From: Leptothrix cholodnii SP-6 | GTDB taxonomy: Bacteria > Pseudomonadota > Gammaproteobacteria > Burkholderiales > Burkholderiaceae_C | Assembly: GCF_000019785.1 (NCBI RefSeq) | Contig: NC_010524.1 | Span: forward strand, 4,824,001-4,888,000 | Direction: 5' to 3' | Length of the DNA: 64,000 nucleotides | Shown: positions 48,594 through 57,306 of the stretch, in pieces | How the letters are laid out: every line of letters begins with the position of its first letter | Position numbering within the stretch: the stretch's first letter is position 1 | Made by a program: the position numbers and the translations under genes | The notes under the pieces: model-generated | What the model was told of the DNA's origin: nothing | What the model saw: only the letters and a program-made list of their open reading frames with translations | Databases searched by the model: none

Positions 48594-49211
48594 ATGACAC
48601 TGAAGATCTACGGCACCGCCAACTCGCGCGCCATCCGCACCCTCTGGGCCGCCGAAGAGCTCGGCCTCGACTACGAGATCGTGCCGCTGCACTACGCCAG
48701 CGACGCGGTGCGCAGCCCCGCCTATCTGGCGATCAATCCGAACGGCACCGTGCCCACCATCGACGACGGCGAGCAGGTGATGTTCGAGTCGCTCGCCATC
48801 AACCTCTACCTGGCCAAGAAACACGCGCCGCGCGGGCTCTGGGTCGATTCGATGTCGCAGGAGGCGCAGCTGCTGCAGTGGACGCTCTGGTCGGCCACCG
48901 AGGTCGAGCCGCTGGCGCGCCAGTGGTTCCACCACAGCAGCTTCCTGCCGCCGGCCGAGCGCCAGCCTGCCCTGGCCGAGAAGGCCCTCGAGGCGCTGCA
49001 GAAGCGCTTTCGCATCCTCGACGCGCTGTTCGCGACCGGGCCCTACCTGGTCGACGGCCGCTTCACGGTGGCCGACCTCAACCTCGCCAGCGTGCTGCTG
49101 CGCTTCACCGACCTGGGCGGCGGCGTGCACGGCCACGCGCTCGACTGGCACCGCCGCTGCATGGAGCGCCCCGCCGCACGGCGCGCCTTCGCGCTGCGCC
49201 AGGTGGCCTGA
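48594..49211 (+). CDS. glutathione S-transferase family protein
   Basis: This encodes 205 residues. The N-terminal thioredoxin-like domain starts LKIYGTANSRAIRTLWAAEELG, followed by NPNGTVPTIDDG and the FESLAINLYLAKK helix; the C-terminal helical domain has VDGRFTVADLNLASVL. This is a beta/theta-like bacterial GST. It ends the permease-GGT-GST unit. It may conjugate or isomerise an intermediate with glutathione. It converges with the 2OG oxygenase gene, 13 bases away. Confidence 0.87.
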   Translation: MTLKIYGTANSRAIRTLWAAEELGLDYEIVPLHYASDAVRSPAYLAINPNGTVPTIDDGEQVMFESLAINLYLAKKHAPRGLWVDSMSQEAQLLQWTLWSATEVEPLARQWFHHSSFLPPAERQPALAEKALEALQKRFRILDALFATGPYLVDGRFTVADLNLASVLLRFTDLGGGVHGHALDWHRRCMERPAARRAFALRQVA

Positions 49212-49224
49212 AGCACCGGCGGGT

Positions 49225-50208
49225 TCAGGCCGGCGCGACCGTGGTGCGGCGGTACATCTCGACGATGTGATCGCCGGCGCTGATCGGCGGGTGGTGCGGC
49301 GGGTCGTCGGCATCGAAGCAGCCGGGCAGGGCGCTGACCCTGGCGTGGTAGTCGATCTCGAAGAAGTAGGCGATCGAATACCGCTCGCCCGCCTGGCCGT
49401 CGCGTCCGGCCGGGCTGTGCACGCGGTGCAGCGTCGAGCGGTAGCGGTCGTTGGTCCAGCGCTGCATCAGGTCGCCCAGGTTGACGACGTAGCTGCCGGC
49501 GATGGGCGGCGCGGCGATCCAGCGGCCGTCGGCGCCCAGCACCTCGAGGCCGCCGGCGCCGTCCTGCATCAGCAGCGTCAGGGCGCCCCAGTCGGTGTGC
49601 GCGCCGCAGCCGATCTGGCCGTCGTGCACCTGCGCCGGCTGCGTCGGGTAGTGCAGCAGCCGCAGGATCGGCATCGGGTCGCGCAGGTACGACTCGAAGT
49701 GATCGCGCGGCAGCTTCAGGCCCAGCGCGATCAGCCCCATCAGGTGATGACCGAGTTGGCGCACCGCCGCCTCGTAGGCCTGCGTCGTCGCCTTGAAGCC
49801 GGGCACCAGCTGCTCGTCGGGCCATTGATTCGGGCCCTGCTGCGGCGTGCCGGCGCGCACCAGCGCATCGTCCGGGCCGCGGTCGACGCCGAGGTAGAAG
49901 CTCTCCTTCAGGTCGGCTGGCTTGCCCGGGTCGAGCACCTGCCAGCCGACCGGATCGAAGCCGCGCTGGATGCCCGAGCGGTCGATGTGCCAGCGGGTCT
50001 TGACGTCTTCAGGCAAGGCGAAGAAGCGCCGCGACAGCGCGAACGTGTCGTCGATCAGGCCCTGCGCGATGCCGTGCCCGCGCACGTAGAAGAAACCGTG
50101 TTCGCGGCAGGCTGCGGCGATCTGCGCGGCGCAGTCGTGCAGCGCGGCGGCGTCACCGCTGCGCGAGCCGGTCAGGTCGATCACGGGCAATGAGACGGGT
50201 GCGGGCAT
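49225..50208 (-). CDS. 2-oxoglutarate/Fe(II)-dependent oxygenase (isopenicillin N synthase-like)
   Basis: This encodes 327 residues with AAGG upstream. N-terminal DIOX_N region (PVIDLTG, HGFFYVRGHGI) and C-terminal jelly roll with the HxD...H iron triad (HTDWGALTLL, then LHRVHSP) and the 2OG-binding R-x-S (RYSIAYFF). It oxidises a small molecule with O2 and 2-oxoglutarate. It lies at the edge of the GntR regulon on the opposite strand without a GTATAC site, so membership of that pathway is uncertain. Confidence 0.86.
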   Translation of the reverse strand: MPAPVSLPVIDLTGSRSGDAAALHDCAAQIAAACREHGFFYVRGHGIAQGLIDDTFALSRRFFALPEDVKTRWHIDRSGIQRGFDPVGWQVLDPGKPADLKESFYLGVDRGPDDALVRAGTPQQGPNQWPDEQLVPGFKATTQAYEAAVRQLGHHLMGLIALGLKLPRDHFESYLRDPMPILRLLHYPTQPAQVHDGQIGCGAHTDWGALTLLMQDGAGGLEVLGADGRWIAAPPIAGSYVVNLGDLMQRWTNDRYRSTLHRVHSPAGRDGQAGERYSIAYFFEIDYHARVSALPGCFDADDPPHHPPISAGDHIVEMYRRTTVAPA

Positions 50209-50405
50209 GGCGGCCTTGATCCTTTGGGGGCTGGGGGTTGTCCGGCCGACATCATGTCGCAGCCGCAGGCGCGCGTGGTTTTCACGCGCCGACGTGATCC
50301 GGCGTGATCGATACCCCGCGATCGGGGGTCGCTCGAAGTTCCGTCACGCGCTTGTCACGCAGCCCCCACACATTCGCGGCTTCCTGCTGAAACGTGCGTC
50401 GTGTC

Positions 50406-53400
50406 ATGAGTCATTGCTTGATGGGTTTGGGGGCTGCTGGCCAGCGCATCGTCGCGGCTGCGCTCGACCGCTTGCAGCGGTCCGAGGTCGCAGACCTGCG
50501 GTTGACGGCCTTGGCGCTCGACACCGCGCCGCCACCCGCGCCCACCGCCGGGGAAACCGGCGCGTGGCCGCTGCAGCAGCTGCACCTGAGCGCCAGCGCG
50601 GCCGAGCTGCTGGCCCTGCTGCGCACGCGCGCCGACCTGCGCGCCGCCTGGGAGGTGCCGGGCTCGGCGCAGCCCTGGACGCAGGCGCTGCAGTCGGTGC
50701 TGGCGGGCGACGCGGGCGCCGACACCTTCGGCCGTGCGCTGGCGCGCAGCCTGCTCGCGGCCCGCCACAGCCAGGTCCTGACCGCCCTGCTGCAGGCCCT
50801 GGCGGATGCCGGCGAGGCCGGGGTCGAGGCCTGCCACGTCGTCGTCCAGCTCGGTGACATCGGCGCCGCCGGGCTGCTGGTCGACGTGCTGGGCCTGCTG
50901 CGGCTGCACCTGCCACCGGGCACGCCGATCCACCTGCATGCGCAACTGCCCGAGCCCGACACGGCCGGCGAGCGGCCGCTGCCGGCCGCCGAGGCGCTGG
51001 CCTGGGTGCAGCTGCAGGAGCTCGACGCCCTGGCGCGTGGCCAGGGCTGGCCCGAGCGGCTGGCCGGCGGCGAAGCCGCGGCGGCGCTGGCCGACGTGCC
51101 GGCCTTCGAGCACGGCTGGCTGTCGGGCGCGATCGACGAAGACGGCCTGCAGCAGCTCGACGCCACCCGGCGCGCCGCCCACGCCGCCGGCCTGCTGCAG
51201 CTGCTGATCGAACAGCCCGGCCTGGTCGACAGCTTGCGCGCCAGCCCGCCGGGCAGCAGCCGTTTCCAGGCCTGGGGCCAGGCGCAGCTGCGCTGCAACG
51301 CCCAGGCCATCCGCGCCCACCTGACGCAGGAGCTGCTGCTGCGCCTGCTCAGCCAGCTGCGCCATGACCACTGGCGGCCCGCGCTCGGCTACGTCAGCAG
51401 CCCGTCGTCGGCCGAGGCGGTGCAGCTGCTCGGCGACTCGCTGCTCGAGGCCTGGGGTGTCTCGCCGGCGCATCTGGGCCTGCAGCTCGGCCTGCCCGAA
51501 GTCGGCGAGGCCGACCAGCCGCCCGAGGCCGTCGAGCAGGAATGGCAGGCGCTGATGCAGCACGCCCTCGGCCTGCTCGACATGGTGCCGCCGGCCGGCC
51601 AGGCCGAGGAGCTGCGCCGGCTGATGCAGGAGGCGCATGACGAACGCTTCCGCGCGGTCGGCGTGCGGGCTGCCTTCGATCAGCCCGAGCACCAGCTGCG
51701 CAAACGCGCCGTGGCGGTGCGCCAGCGCATCGAGACCGCCTTGTGGACCGACTGGCGCGAGGGCCGCCGATCGCTCAACGGCTGCGGCCAGCTGCTCGCC
51801 GCCGCCGTCAGCCACGTGGCACGGCACGCCGAGGTCATCGACCGCCAGCGGCTCGAACGCGAAGCCCAGGCGCTGCACCTGACGCAGCTGGCCGAGGCGC
51901 GCCTGGCCGAATCGGCCGGCAGCCGGCGTGCTCGCTGGTCGCCGTTCGGTGCCCGGAGCGAAGACCTGGGCCCGCTGGCCCAGCTGCTGCGCGACGCCGG
52001 GCTGGCCCGCACCCGGGCCACGCAGGCGGCGCTGGCGATGCGCTACGGCGCGCTGCTGCTCGATCAGCTGACGGTGCTGCAGGGCATGGTCGACGCCGCC
52101 GAGCTGTCGTTGGGCGCCATGACGCAGACCGCCGACCACGCCGCCGCCGCCGCGTTGCCGCCGAGCGAGCCGGCCGACGGCGCCGCTGACGCGCTGATCG
52201 GCGAGCGCCTCGAATCGCGCCAGCTGATGGCCGACGCCCGCAGCCGGCTGGTGACCGGCGAGGCGGTGCAGCGCGCCCACGTGGCCGCGCTGCGCTCGGC
52301 CGCATTCAAGCGCTGGGGCGACCGGCCGAGCTTCCGGGCGCTGGCCCAGTGGCTCGACGAGGACGCCAGCCCGGCGGCGCTGCTCGGCCTGTGCGAAGCG
52401 CGCCTGCCGGTGTCGGCGGTGCAGTACGTGGTCGACGACGCCTGGGCGGGCCTGGGCCTGGCCTGGCTGGCCGACGCCGACGGCCGCGACCGCAACCTGG
52501 CCGCCTTGCAGCGCCGCGCGGTCATCGGCCTGGCGCCTGCCGCCGACACCGCCGAGGCGTTGCCGGCAGCCCGCACCGGCTGGTTCGTGCCCAATCGCCT
52601 GGCCGAATGCCTGGGCCACGCCCCGGAGCCGGAGCCCGCCGAGGCCCTGGTCGACCGGCCCGCCGAAGAACGCGTCGAGGCAGGCGCCGAAGCGACGGCT
52701 GACGCGGCCTCGGACGCCGCTGCCGGTGCGCCGACCCCATCTGTCGGGCCCGACGCTGCCCTGCCGCCGGCCCCGCCCGTGCCGCTGGCGCAGCGCCTGC
52801 GCGAGATCTGGCCCGCCAGCGCCGACGTGCTGCTCGTCAGCGCCTACCCGGCACTGGCGGTGGTGCGGGTCCAGGCGGCGGCCACGCCGCTGTCGTGGCG
52901 GCGCGTGCAGGAGCTGGCGACCTTGCACCAGGCCTGGCGGCGGCGCCACGGCAGCGCCGCGCGCGGCCTGCAGCTCGACGCCTGGCGCAGCCGGTCGGGC
53001 CCGGCCGACCGCGTGGCGCATGACCCCGGCGAGGTGCAGGCGGTGCTGCTGCTGGCCGATGCGCTGGGCCTGCTTGAAGAAACCCCGGCCGCCACGCTGG
53101 TCCAGCCCGAGGGCCTGCGCCTGACCCATGTCCGGCGCGATGCCGACGGCTTCGAGTTCGAGCGCATGGCGCTCGGCAGCGGCCTGGTCGACGCCGCCAA
53201 CCGGCATGGCGCCGAGGTGCTCGGCACCCTGTACGACGACGTGCTCGACCGGATCCTGGCCAGCGCCGCCGAAGCCGGCACCGCCGAGCGCATCCGGCAG
53301 GCCATGCAGAGCCGCATCGACGGGCTCGCCGGCGGCTGGCCGCCCGAACAGCGCGACGAACGATCGCGGGCCTGGCACGTGGCCGCCCGCACCGCCATGA

Positions 53401-53429
53401 AGATCCTCCGACAGGACACCCACACATGA
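50406..53429 (+). CDS. diverged tubulin/FtsZ-like protein (Tubulin_2 type)
   Basis: This encodes about 1007 residues from ATG 50406 (GTG 50394 is the alternative; neither has a ribosome site). The N-terminal pattern fits the tubulin-like domain: a first strand and glycine loop (LMGLGAAGQRI, residues 5-15), a helix with GRALARSLLAARHSQVLTALL near 110-130, a strand VVVQL followed by LGDIGAAG (about 149-156) where tubulins have the GTP-binding GGGTGSG loop, then LLVDVLGLLR. The loop is degenerate. The remaining 800 residues are helical, Ala/Leu-rich and unrecognised. It is translationally coupled (ATGA) to the PstS-OmpA protein. Confidence 0.55.
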   Translation: MSHCLMGLGAAGQRIVAAALDRLQRSEVADLRLTALALDTAPPPAPTAGETGAWPLQQLHLSASAAELLALLRTRADLRAAWEVPGSAQPWTQALQSVLAGDAGADTFGRALARSLLAARHSQVLTALLQALADAGEAGVEACHVVVQLGDIGAAGLLVDVLGLLRLHLPPGTPIHLHAQLPEPDTAGERPLPAAEALAWVQLQELDALARGQGWPERLAGGEAAAALADVPAFEHGWLSGAIDEDGLQQLDATRRAAHAAGLLQLLIEQPGLVDSLRASPPGSSRFQAWGQAQLRCNAQAIRAHLTQELLLRLLSQLRHDHWRPALGYVSSPSSAEAVQLLGDSLLEAWGVSPAHLGLQLGLPEVGEADQPPEAVEQEWQALMQHALGLLDMVPPAGQAEELRRLMQEAHDERFRAVGVRAAFDQPEHQLRKRAVAVRQRIETALWTDWREGRRSLNGCGQLLAAAVSHVARHAEVIDRQRLEREAQALHLTQLAEARLAESAGSRRARWSPFGARSEDLGPLAQLLRDAGLARTRATQAALAMRYGALLLDQLTVLQGMVDAAELSLGAMTQTADHAAAAALPPSEPADGAADALIGERLESRQLMADARSRLVTGEAVQRAHVAALRSAAFKRWGDRPSFRALAQWLDEDASPAALLGLCEARLPVSAVQYVVDDAWAGLGLAWLADADGRDRNLAALQRRAVIGLAPAADTAEALPAARTGWFVPNRLAECLGHAPEPEPAEALVDRPAEERVEAGAEATADAASDAAAGAPTPSVGPDAALPPAPPVPLAQRLREIWPASADVLLVSAYPALAVVRVQAAATPLSWRRVQELATLHQAWRRRHGSAARGLQLDAWRSRSGPADRVAHDPGEVQAVLLLADALGLLEETPAATLVQPEGLRLTHVRRDADGFEFERMALGSGLVDAANRHGAEVLGTLYDDVLDRILASAAEAGTAERIRQAMQSRIDGLAGGWPPEQRDERSRAWHVAARTAMKILRQDTHT

Positions 53430-55102
53430 ACGCACCCGCCACCCACGGCATCTGCACCAACCTGCCGAGTGCCTGCAGCCACGCTGCGACCCGCACCCCC
53501 GTGCCGATGAGCACGCCCGAGACCCGCTGCCCGGAGTGCCAGGCGCGCCTGCTGCCGGCTGCCGCGACGACGCCGGCCGCGGCCACCCGCGGGCTGGCGC
53601 CCTGGGTCATCGCGACCGCGCTCGCGCTGCTGGCCGCCGCGCTGCTGGTCGGCTGGCTGCTGATGCGCCCGGGCAACCGCGCCGCGCCGGCCAAGCCGGC
53701 CGCGGCCGCATCGACGCTGCAGCGTGCCGGCACGGTCGCCGGTTCGGGCGACGTGGTGCCGCAGCTCGCTCCCGGCACCCAGACGCTGCGGGTGCACGGC
53801 TCCAACACGGTCGGCGCCGCGCTGGCACCGGCGCTGCTGGAGTCCTTCCTGCGCCAGCAGGGCTACACCGAGGTCACGACCCAGCCCGGCGCCCGGCTCG
53901 AAGAGCGCGTGATGCGCGCCGCCAATGCCGACGGCACGGCCCGCGTCGAGGTGCAGCTGCACGCCCATGGCACCGCCACCGCCTTCACCGACCTGGCCGC
54001 CGGCACGGCCGACGTCGGCATGGCCTCGCGCCCGATCAAGAAGGACGAACTGGCGGCCACCCAGGCGCTGGGCGACCTGTCGTCGGCGGGCAGCGAGCAC
54101 GTCATCGCGCTCGACGGCCTGGCCGTGGTGGTCAACCCCGCCAATCCGGTGCAGCGCCTGAGCATCGAGCAGCTGCGCCGGGTGTTCTCGGGCCAGGTCA
54201 CGAACTGGGCCGAGGTGGGCGGCACGTCCGGGCCGATCGTGGTGCATGCGCGCGACGACAAGTCCGGCACCTACGACACCTTCAAGTCGCTGGTGCTGGG
54301 CAAGGACGCGCTGGTCGGCACCGCCCGGCGGCACGAGGACAGCACCGCGCTGTCCGACGCGGTGGCGCTCGACCCGCAAGCGATCGGCTTCATCGGCCTG
54401 CCCTACGTGCGCAACGCCAGCGCGGTGTCGGTGTCCGACGGCGCGGCGGTGCCGCTGCGACCCAGCCATTTCACGGTGGCGACGGAAGACTACGCGCTGT
54501 CGCGCCGGCTCTACCTCTACGTCGGCCGCGAGGCCCCCGAGCTGGCGCGCCGCTTCGTCACCTACGCCGCCTCCGACGAGGCCCAGCGCATCGCCGACGC
54601 GCAGGGTTTCATCGGCCAGCTGCCCGATGCCTCCGAGCCCGGCGCCGCCGCGGTGGCTGTGGCCGATCTGCCGCCGGCCTACCGCGCGCTCACCGACGGC
54701 GGCCGGCGCCTGTCGGTCAACCTGCGGTTCGTGGCCGGCGCCGAAGGTCTCGACAACAAGGCCCGGCGCGACATGGGCCGCATCGTGCGGCTGCTCGAAC
54801 GGCGCCTGAAGCAGGATGAACGCGTGATGCTGCTCGGTTTCTCCGACGCCCTGGGCGGCGATTGCGCCAACCAGCGCCTGTCGCAGCAGCGCGCCACGGC
54901 GGTGGCGACCGAGCTGGCCACCTACGGCGTGCGCCCCGCGGTGGTCCACGGTTTCGGTTCGGCGGCGCCGATCGCGTCCAACGAGACCGGTGCCGGCCGC
55001 GAGCGCAACCGCCGGGTCGAGGTCTGGCTGACCTCGAAGGCGGTCGCCCAGCCCGAGGCCGTCAAGTGCGCGAGCCCGGTCGCGGCGGCCGCCTCGCGCT
55101 GA
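53426..55102 (+). CDS. membrane-anchored PstS-like binding protein fused to an OmpA peptidoglycan-binding domain
   Basis: This encodes 558 residues. Order: short cytoplasmic N-terminus with Cys at 10, 17, 35 and 38 (CPEC), a possible zinc site; one membrane helix at about 58-80; a periplasmic phosphate-binding-protein-like domain at about 110-395 (LRVHGSNTVGAALAPALLES, SGTYDTFKSLVLG); and an OmpA/MotB domain at about 425-540 (LLGFSDALGG, LSQQRATAVATEL, NRRVEVW). It should span the inner membrane and hold peptidoglycan. Coupling to the tubulin-like gene suggests both act together. It is not a part of a Pst importer: no pstCAB is present. Confidence 0.82.
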   Translation: MNAPATHGICTNLPSACSHAATRTPVPMSTPETRCPECQARLLPAAATTPAAATRGLAPWVIATALALLAAALLVGWLLMRPGNRAAPAKPAAAASTLQRAGTVAGSGDVVPQLAPGTQTLRVHGSNTVGAALAPALLESFLRQQGYTEVTTQPGARLEERVMRAANADGTARVEVQLHAHGTATAFTDLAAGTADVGMASRPIKKDELAATQALGDLSSAGSEHVIALDGLAVVVNPANPVQRLSIEQLRRVFSGQVTNWAEVGGTSGPIVVHARDDKSGTYDTFKSLVLGKDALVGTARRHEDSTALSDAVALDPQAIGFIGLPYVRNASAVSVSDGAAVPLRPSHFTVATEDYALSRRLYLYVGREAPELARRFVTYAASDEAQRIADAQGFIGQLPDASEPGAAAVAVADLPPAYRALTDGGRRLSVNLRFVAGAEGLDNKARRDMGRIVRLLERRLKQDERVMLLGFSDALGGDCANQRLSQQRATAVATELATYGVRPAVVHGFGSAAPIASNETGAGRERNRRVEVWLTSKAVAQPEAVKCASPVAAAASR

Positions 55103-55174
55103 TCGGCTGGCGTGTCATCCCGGCGCGCGCCGGTCGCGCGCCACAATCCGCGGTTTTCGACCGACAAGGCGACG

Positions 55175-56344
55175 ATGAGCCGAGCCCAGCCGCGGGTCCT
55201 GATCCTGCAACCGAAGGCCGACGACGGCCCGTCCTACCTCGCCACCTGGCTGCAGGCGCGCGGTCTCGACTTCACCGTGTGCAACGTCGAGGCGGGTGAC
55301 GAGGTGCCGGTGGATGCCGGCGCCTTCGACGCCATCGCCATGCTCGGCGGCAGCATGAGCGCCAACGACGACCTGCCGTTCCTGCACCGTGCCCACGCGC
55401 TGCTGCGCGACGCCGTGGCGCGCGACGTGCCGGTGCTCGGCCACTGCCTGGGCGGCCAGGTGCTGGCTCGCGCGCTGGGTGCGGTCGTCACCGACAACCC
55501 GGTGCCCGAGATCGGCTGGAGCGAGATCACGCGCGCCGACCACCCGCTGGCGCGCGACTGGCTGGGCGATGTGTCCGAGCTGCCGGCCTGCCAGTGGCAT
55601 TTCCAGACCTTCGCATTGCCCGAGGGCGCCACGCGGATCGCCGGCAACGCGGCCTGCGCCAACCAGGCCTTCGCGATTGGCCCGCACCTGGGCATGCAGT
55701 TCCACATCGAGGTCGATGCCGACAAGCTCGCGCTCTGGCGCAGCGAGCTGCCGGCGCCGGACTCGGCGCTGGCCGCCCACGCCAGCGTGCAGGACGCGGC
55801 CACGATGGGCGCCGACACCGCGCGCCTGCTGCCGCACAGCCAGCGCATCGCCGCGGGCATCTACGACCGCTGGCTGGCGCTGGCGGCGCAGCGCCGGCGC
55901 TGCGCCCGCAAGGCCGGCGCGGCCACTCGCCGAGCCCGGCAAAAGCGCCGGACAATCGTGCGCATCCAGACCCGGAGCGCTGCCATGTCCTACATGCTGT
56001 TGATCGTCGAGCCCACCGGCCAGCGCCAGGAGCGCGGCCGCGAAGGCGGCGAAGAGGCCTACGCGCAGATGCTGCGCTACACCGAGGAACTGCAGGCGCG
56101 CGGCGTGCTGATCGCCAGCAACTCGCTCGCCTCGCCGGCCCGCGGCGGCGTGCGGCTGCAGATGCGCGAGGGCCGGCGCACGCTGGTCGACGGCCCGTTC
56201 GCCGAGGCCAAGGAAATGGTCGGCGGCTTCTTCCTGCTCGACGTGGCCACGCGTGACGAGGCCATCGCGCTGGCCGCCGAATGCCCGGCGGCGCAGTGGT
56301 GCACGATCGAGATCCGCCAGGTCGGGCCCTGTTACGAGGGTTGA
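55175..56344 (+). CDS. class I glutamine amidotransferase reading in frame into a DGPF/YCII domain
   Basis: This encodes 389 residues from ATG 55175. Residues 1-245 are a class I glutamine amidotransferase: nucleophile Cys in GHCLGGQ near residue 90 and the His-x-Glu dyad in QFHIEVD near 180. Residues 246-270 are a basic stretch (AQRRRCARKAG...) that looks like translated spacer. Residues 271-389 are a complete YCII-type domain with the DGPF motif (LVDGPFAEAKE). No stop codon separates them. An internal ATG at 55985 with GGAG upstream could also start the YCII protein alone. A lost stop codon or a genuine fusion are both possible. Confidence 0.75.
   Translation: MSRAQPRVLILQPKADDGPSYLATWLQARGLDFTVCNVEAGDEVPVDAGAFDAIAMLGGSMSANDDLPFLHRAHALLRDAVARDVPVLGHCLGGQVLARALGAVVTDNPVPEIGWSEITRADHPLARDWLGDVSELPACQWHFQTFALPEGATRIAGNAACANQAFAIGPHLGMQFHIEVDADKLALWRSELPAPDSALAAHASVQDAATMGADTARLLPHSQRIAAGIYDRWLALAAQRRRCARKAGAATRRARQKRRTIVRIQTRSAAMSYMLLIVEPTGQRQERGREGGEEAYAQMLRYTEELQARGVLIASNSLASPARGGVRLQMREGRRTLVDGPFAEAKEMVGGFFLLDVATRDEAIALAAECPAAQWCTIEIRQVGPCYEG
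55985..56344 (+). CDS. alternative, independent DGPF/YCII protein inside the fused frame
   Basis: From ATG 55985 the frame encodes 119 residues (MSYMLLIVEPTG...) that on their own make a full DGPF/YCII-family protein of normal length. GGAG lies seven bases upstream, and the DNA before it (CGGACAATC) resembles the ACAAT element seen before other genes of the window. I list it as a second possible product of the same frame. Confidence 0.5.
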   Translation: MSYMLLIVEPTGQRQERGREGGEEAYAQMLRYTEELQARGVLIASNSLASPARGGVRLQMREGRRTLVDGPFAEAKEMVGGFFLLDVATRDEAIALAAECPAAQWCTIEIRQVGPCYEG

Positions 56345-56433
56345 GGCTGTCGATTCGGGCAACGGTCGTCCGTCGTGGGGATGAGCGCGCCTGACAACGG
56401 CCGCCCGCCCTGCAACCCGAAGGAGCAAACACC

Positions 56434-56847
56434 ATGCGATTCATGATCCTGGTGAAGGCCGACGCCGACAGCGAGGCCGGTGTCATGCCCGAAGAAGGCC
56501 TGATGGCCGAGATGGCCGCGTACCACGAGGAGTTGGCGCGTGCCGGCGTGCTGCTCGACGCCGCCGGCCTGCAGCCCAGCCGCACGGGCTGGCGGGTGCG
56601 CTACCGCGGCGGCGCGCAGCGGCAGGTCGTCGACGGCCCGTTCGCCGAGACCCAGGCGCTGCTGGCCGGCTACACGCTGATCCAGACCCGCACGCGCGAA
56701 GAGGCGTTCGAGTGGGCGCGCCGTTTCCCGGCGCCGATGGGCCAGCGCGAGGGCGAGATCGAGGTTCGGCAGCTGTTCGAGCTCGACGATTTCGAGCCCG
56801 GCGCGGCGGTCGGGCGTTTCCGCGGGCTGCTCGCCGGTCAGGGCTGA
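56434..56847 (+). CDS. DGPF/YCII-family protein
   Basis: This encodes 137 residues with AAGGAG upstream. It begins MRFMILVKADAD and contains VVDGPFAETQ near residue 70, the motif that names the DGPF family. Such proteins are small ferredoxin-like-fold units of unknown function that occur almost always beside ECF sigma factors of the ECF42 type, as here. It is the second member in this operon. Confidence 0.87.
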   Translation: MRFMILVKADADSEAGVMPEEGLMAEMAAYHEELARAGVLLDAAGLQPSRTGWRVRYRGGAQRQVVDGPFAETQALLAGYTLIQTRTREEAFEWARRFPAPMGQREGEIEVRQLFELDDFEPGAAVGRFRGLLAGQG

Positions 56848-56883
56848 CCGATTCCATCCACGCTGCACATCGAAAGGCACACC

Positions 56884-57306
56884 ATGCATCACCAGATCTT
56901 CGTCAACCTGCCGGTCAGGGACCTGCCGCGCAGCATGGCCTTCTTCAAGGCCATGGGCTACAGCTTCAACGCCCAGTTCACCAACGAACTGGCGGCCGGC
57001 CTCGAACTGGGCCCGCAGCTCTACGCGATGCTGCTGACCGAGCCGTTCTTCAAGGGCTTCACCGGCAGGCCGATCGCCGACGCCCGCGAAGTCACCGAGG
57101 TGCTGACCTGCCTGTCGTGCGAGAGCCGCGCCGAGGTCGATGCGCTGGTCGCCAAGGCCGTTGCCGCCGGGGGCACTGCGCCGCGGCCGCCGATCGATCA
57201 CGGCTTCATGTACAGCCACGGTTTCGAGGATCCCGACGGCCACATCTGGGAGCTGGTGCACATGGACCCGGCGGCGGCGGACGTGATGGCGCCGGATGAA
57301 ACCTGA
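56884..57306 (+). CDS. VOC (glyoxalase/bleomycin-resistance) superfamily protein
   Basis: This encodes 140 residues. VNLPVRDLPRSMAFFKAMGY at the start and GFEDPDGHIWELVHMD at the end are the duplicated beta-alpha-beta-beta-beta units of the VOC fold, with metal ligands His/Glu in the second. It is of the PhnB/YaeR-like small type. Its end overlaps the sigma-factor gene by 11 bases, so translation is coupled. Confidence 0.86.
   Translation: MHHQIFVNLPVRDLPRSMAFFKAMGYSFNAQFTNELAAGLELGPQLYAMLLTEPFFKGFTGRPIADAREVTEVLTCLSCESRAEVDALVAKAVAAGGTAPRPPIDHGFMYSHGFEDPDGHIWELVHMDPAAADVMAPDET

Noticed and set aside
50250..50330. GC-rich inverted repeats in the gap between the 2OG oxygenase and the tubulin-like gene
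   Set aside because: The pairing contains bulges and no T-tract; I could not decide on a function, so it is not listed as a feature.
50355..53435. A 1026-codon minus-strand open frame opposite the tubulin-like gene
   Set aside because: Checked carefully because both strands are open. The plus strand has the coherent pattern of strands and helices and is coupled by ATGA to the next gene; the minus frame is Gly/Arg/Gln-rich without structure.
53426..55102. A Pst phosphate importer component
   Set aside because: The PstS-like domain is fused to OmpA and anchored by a membrane helix, and no pstC, pstA or pstB is nearby.
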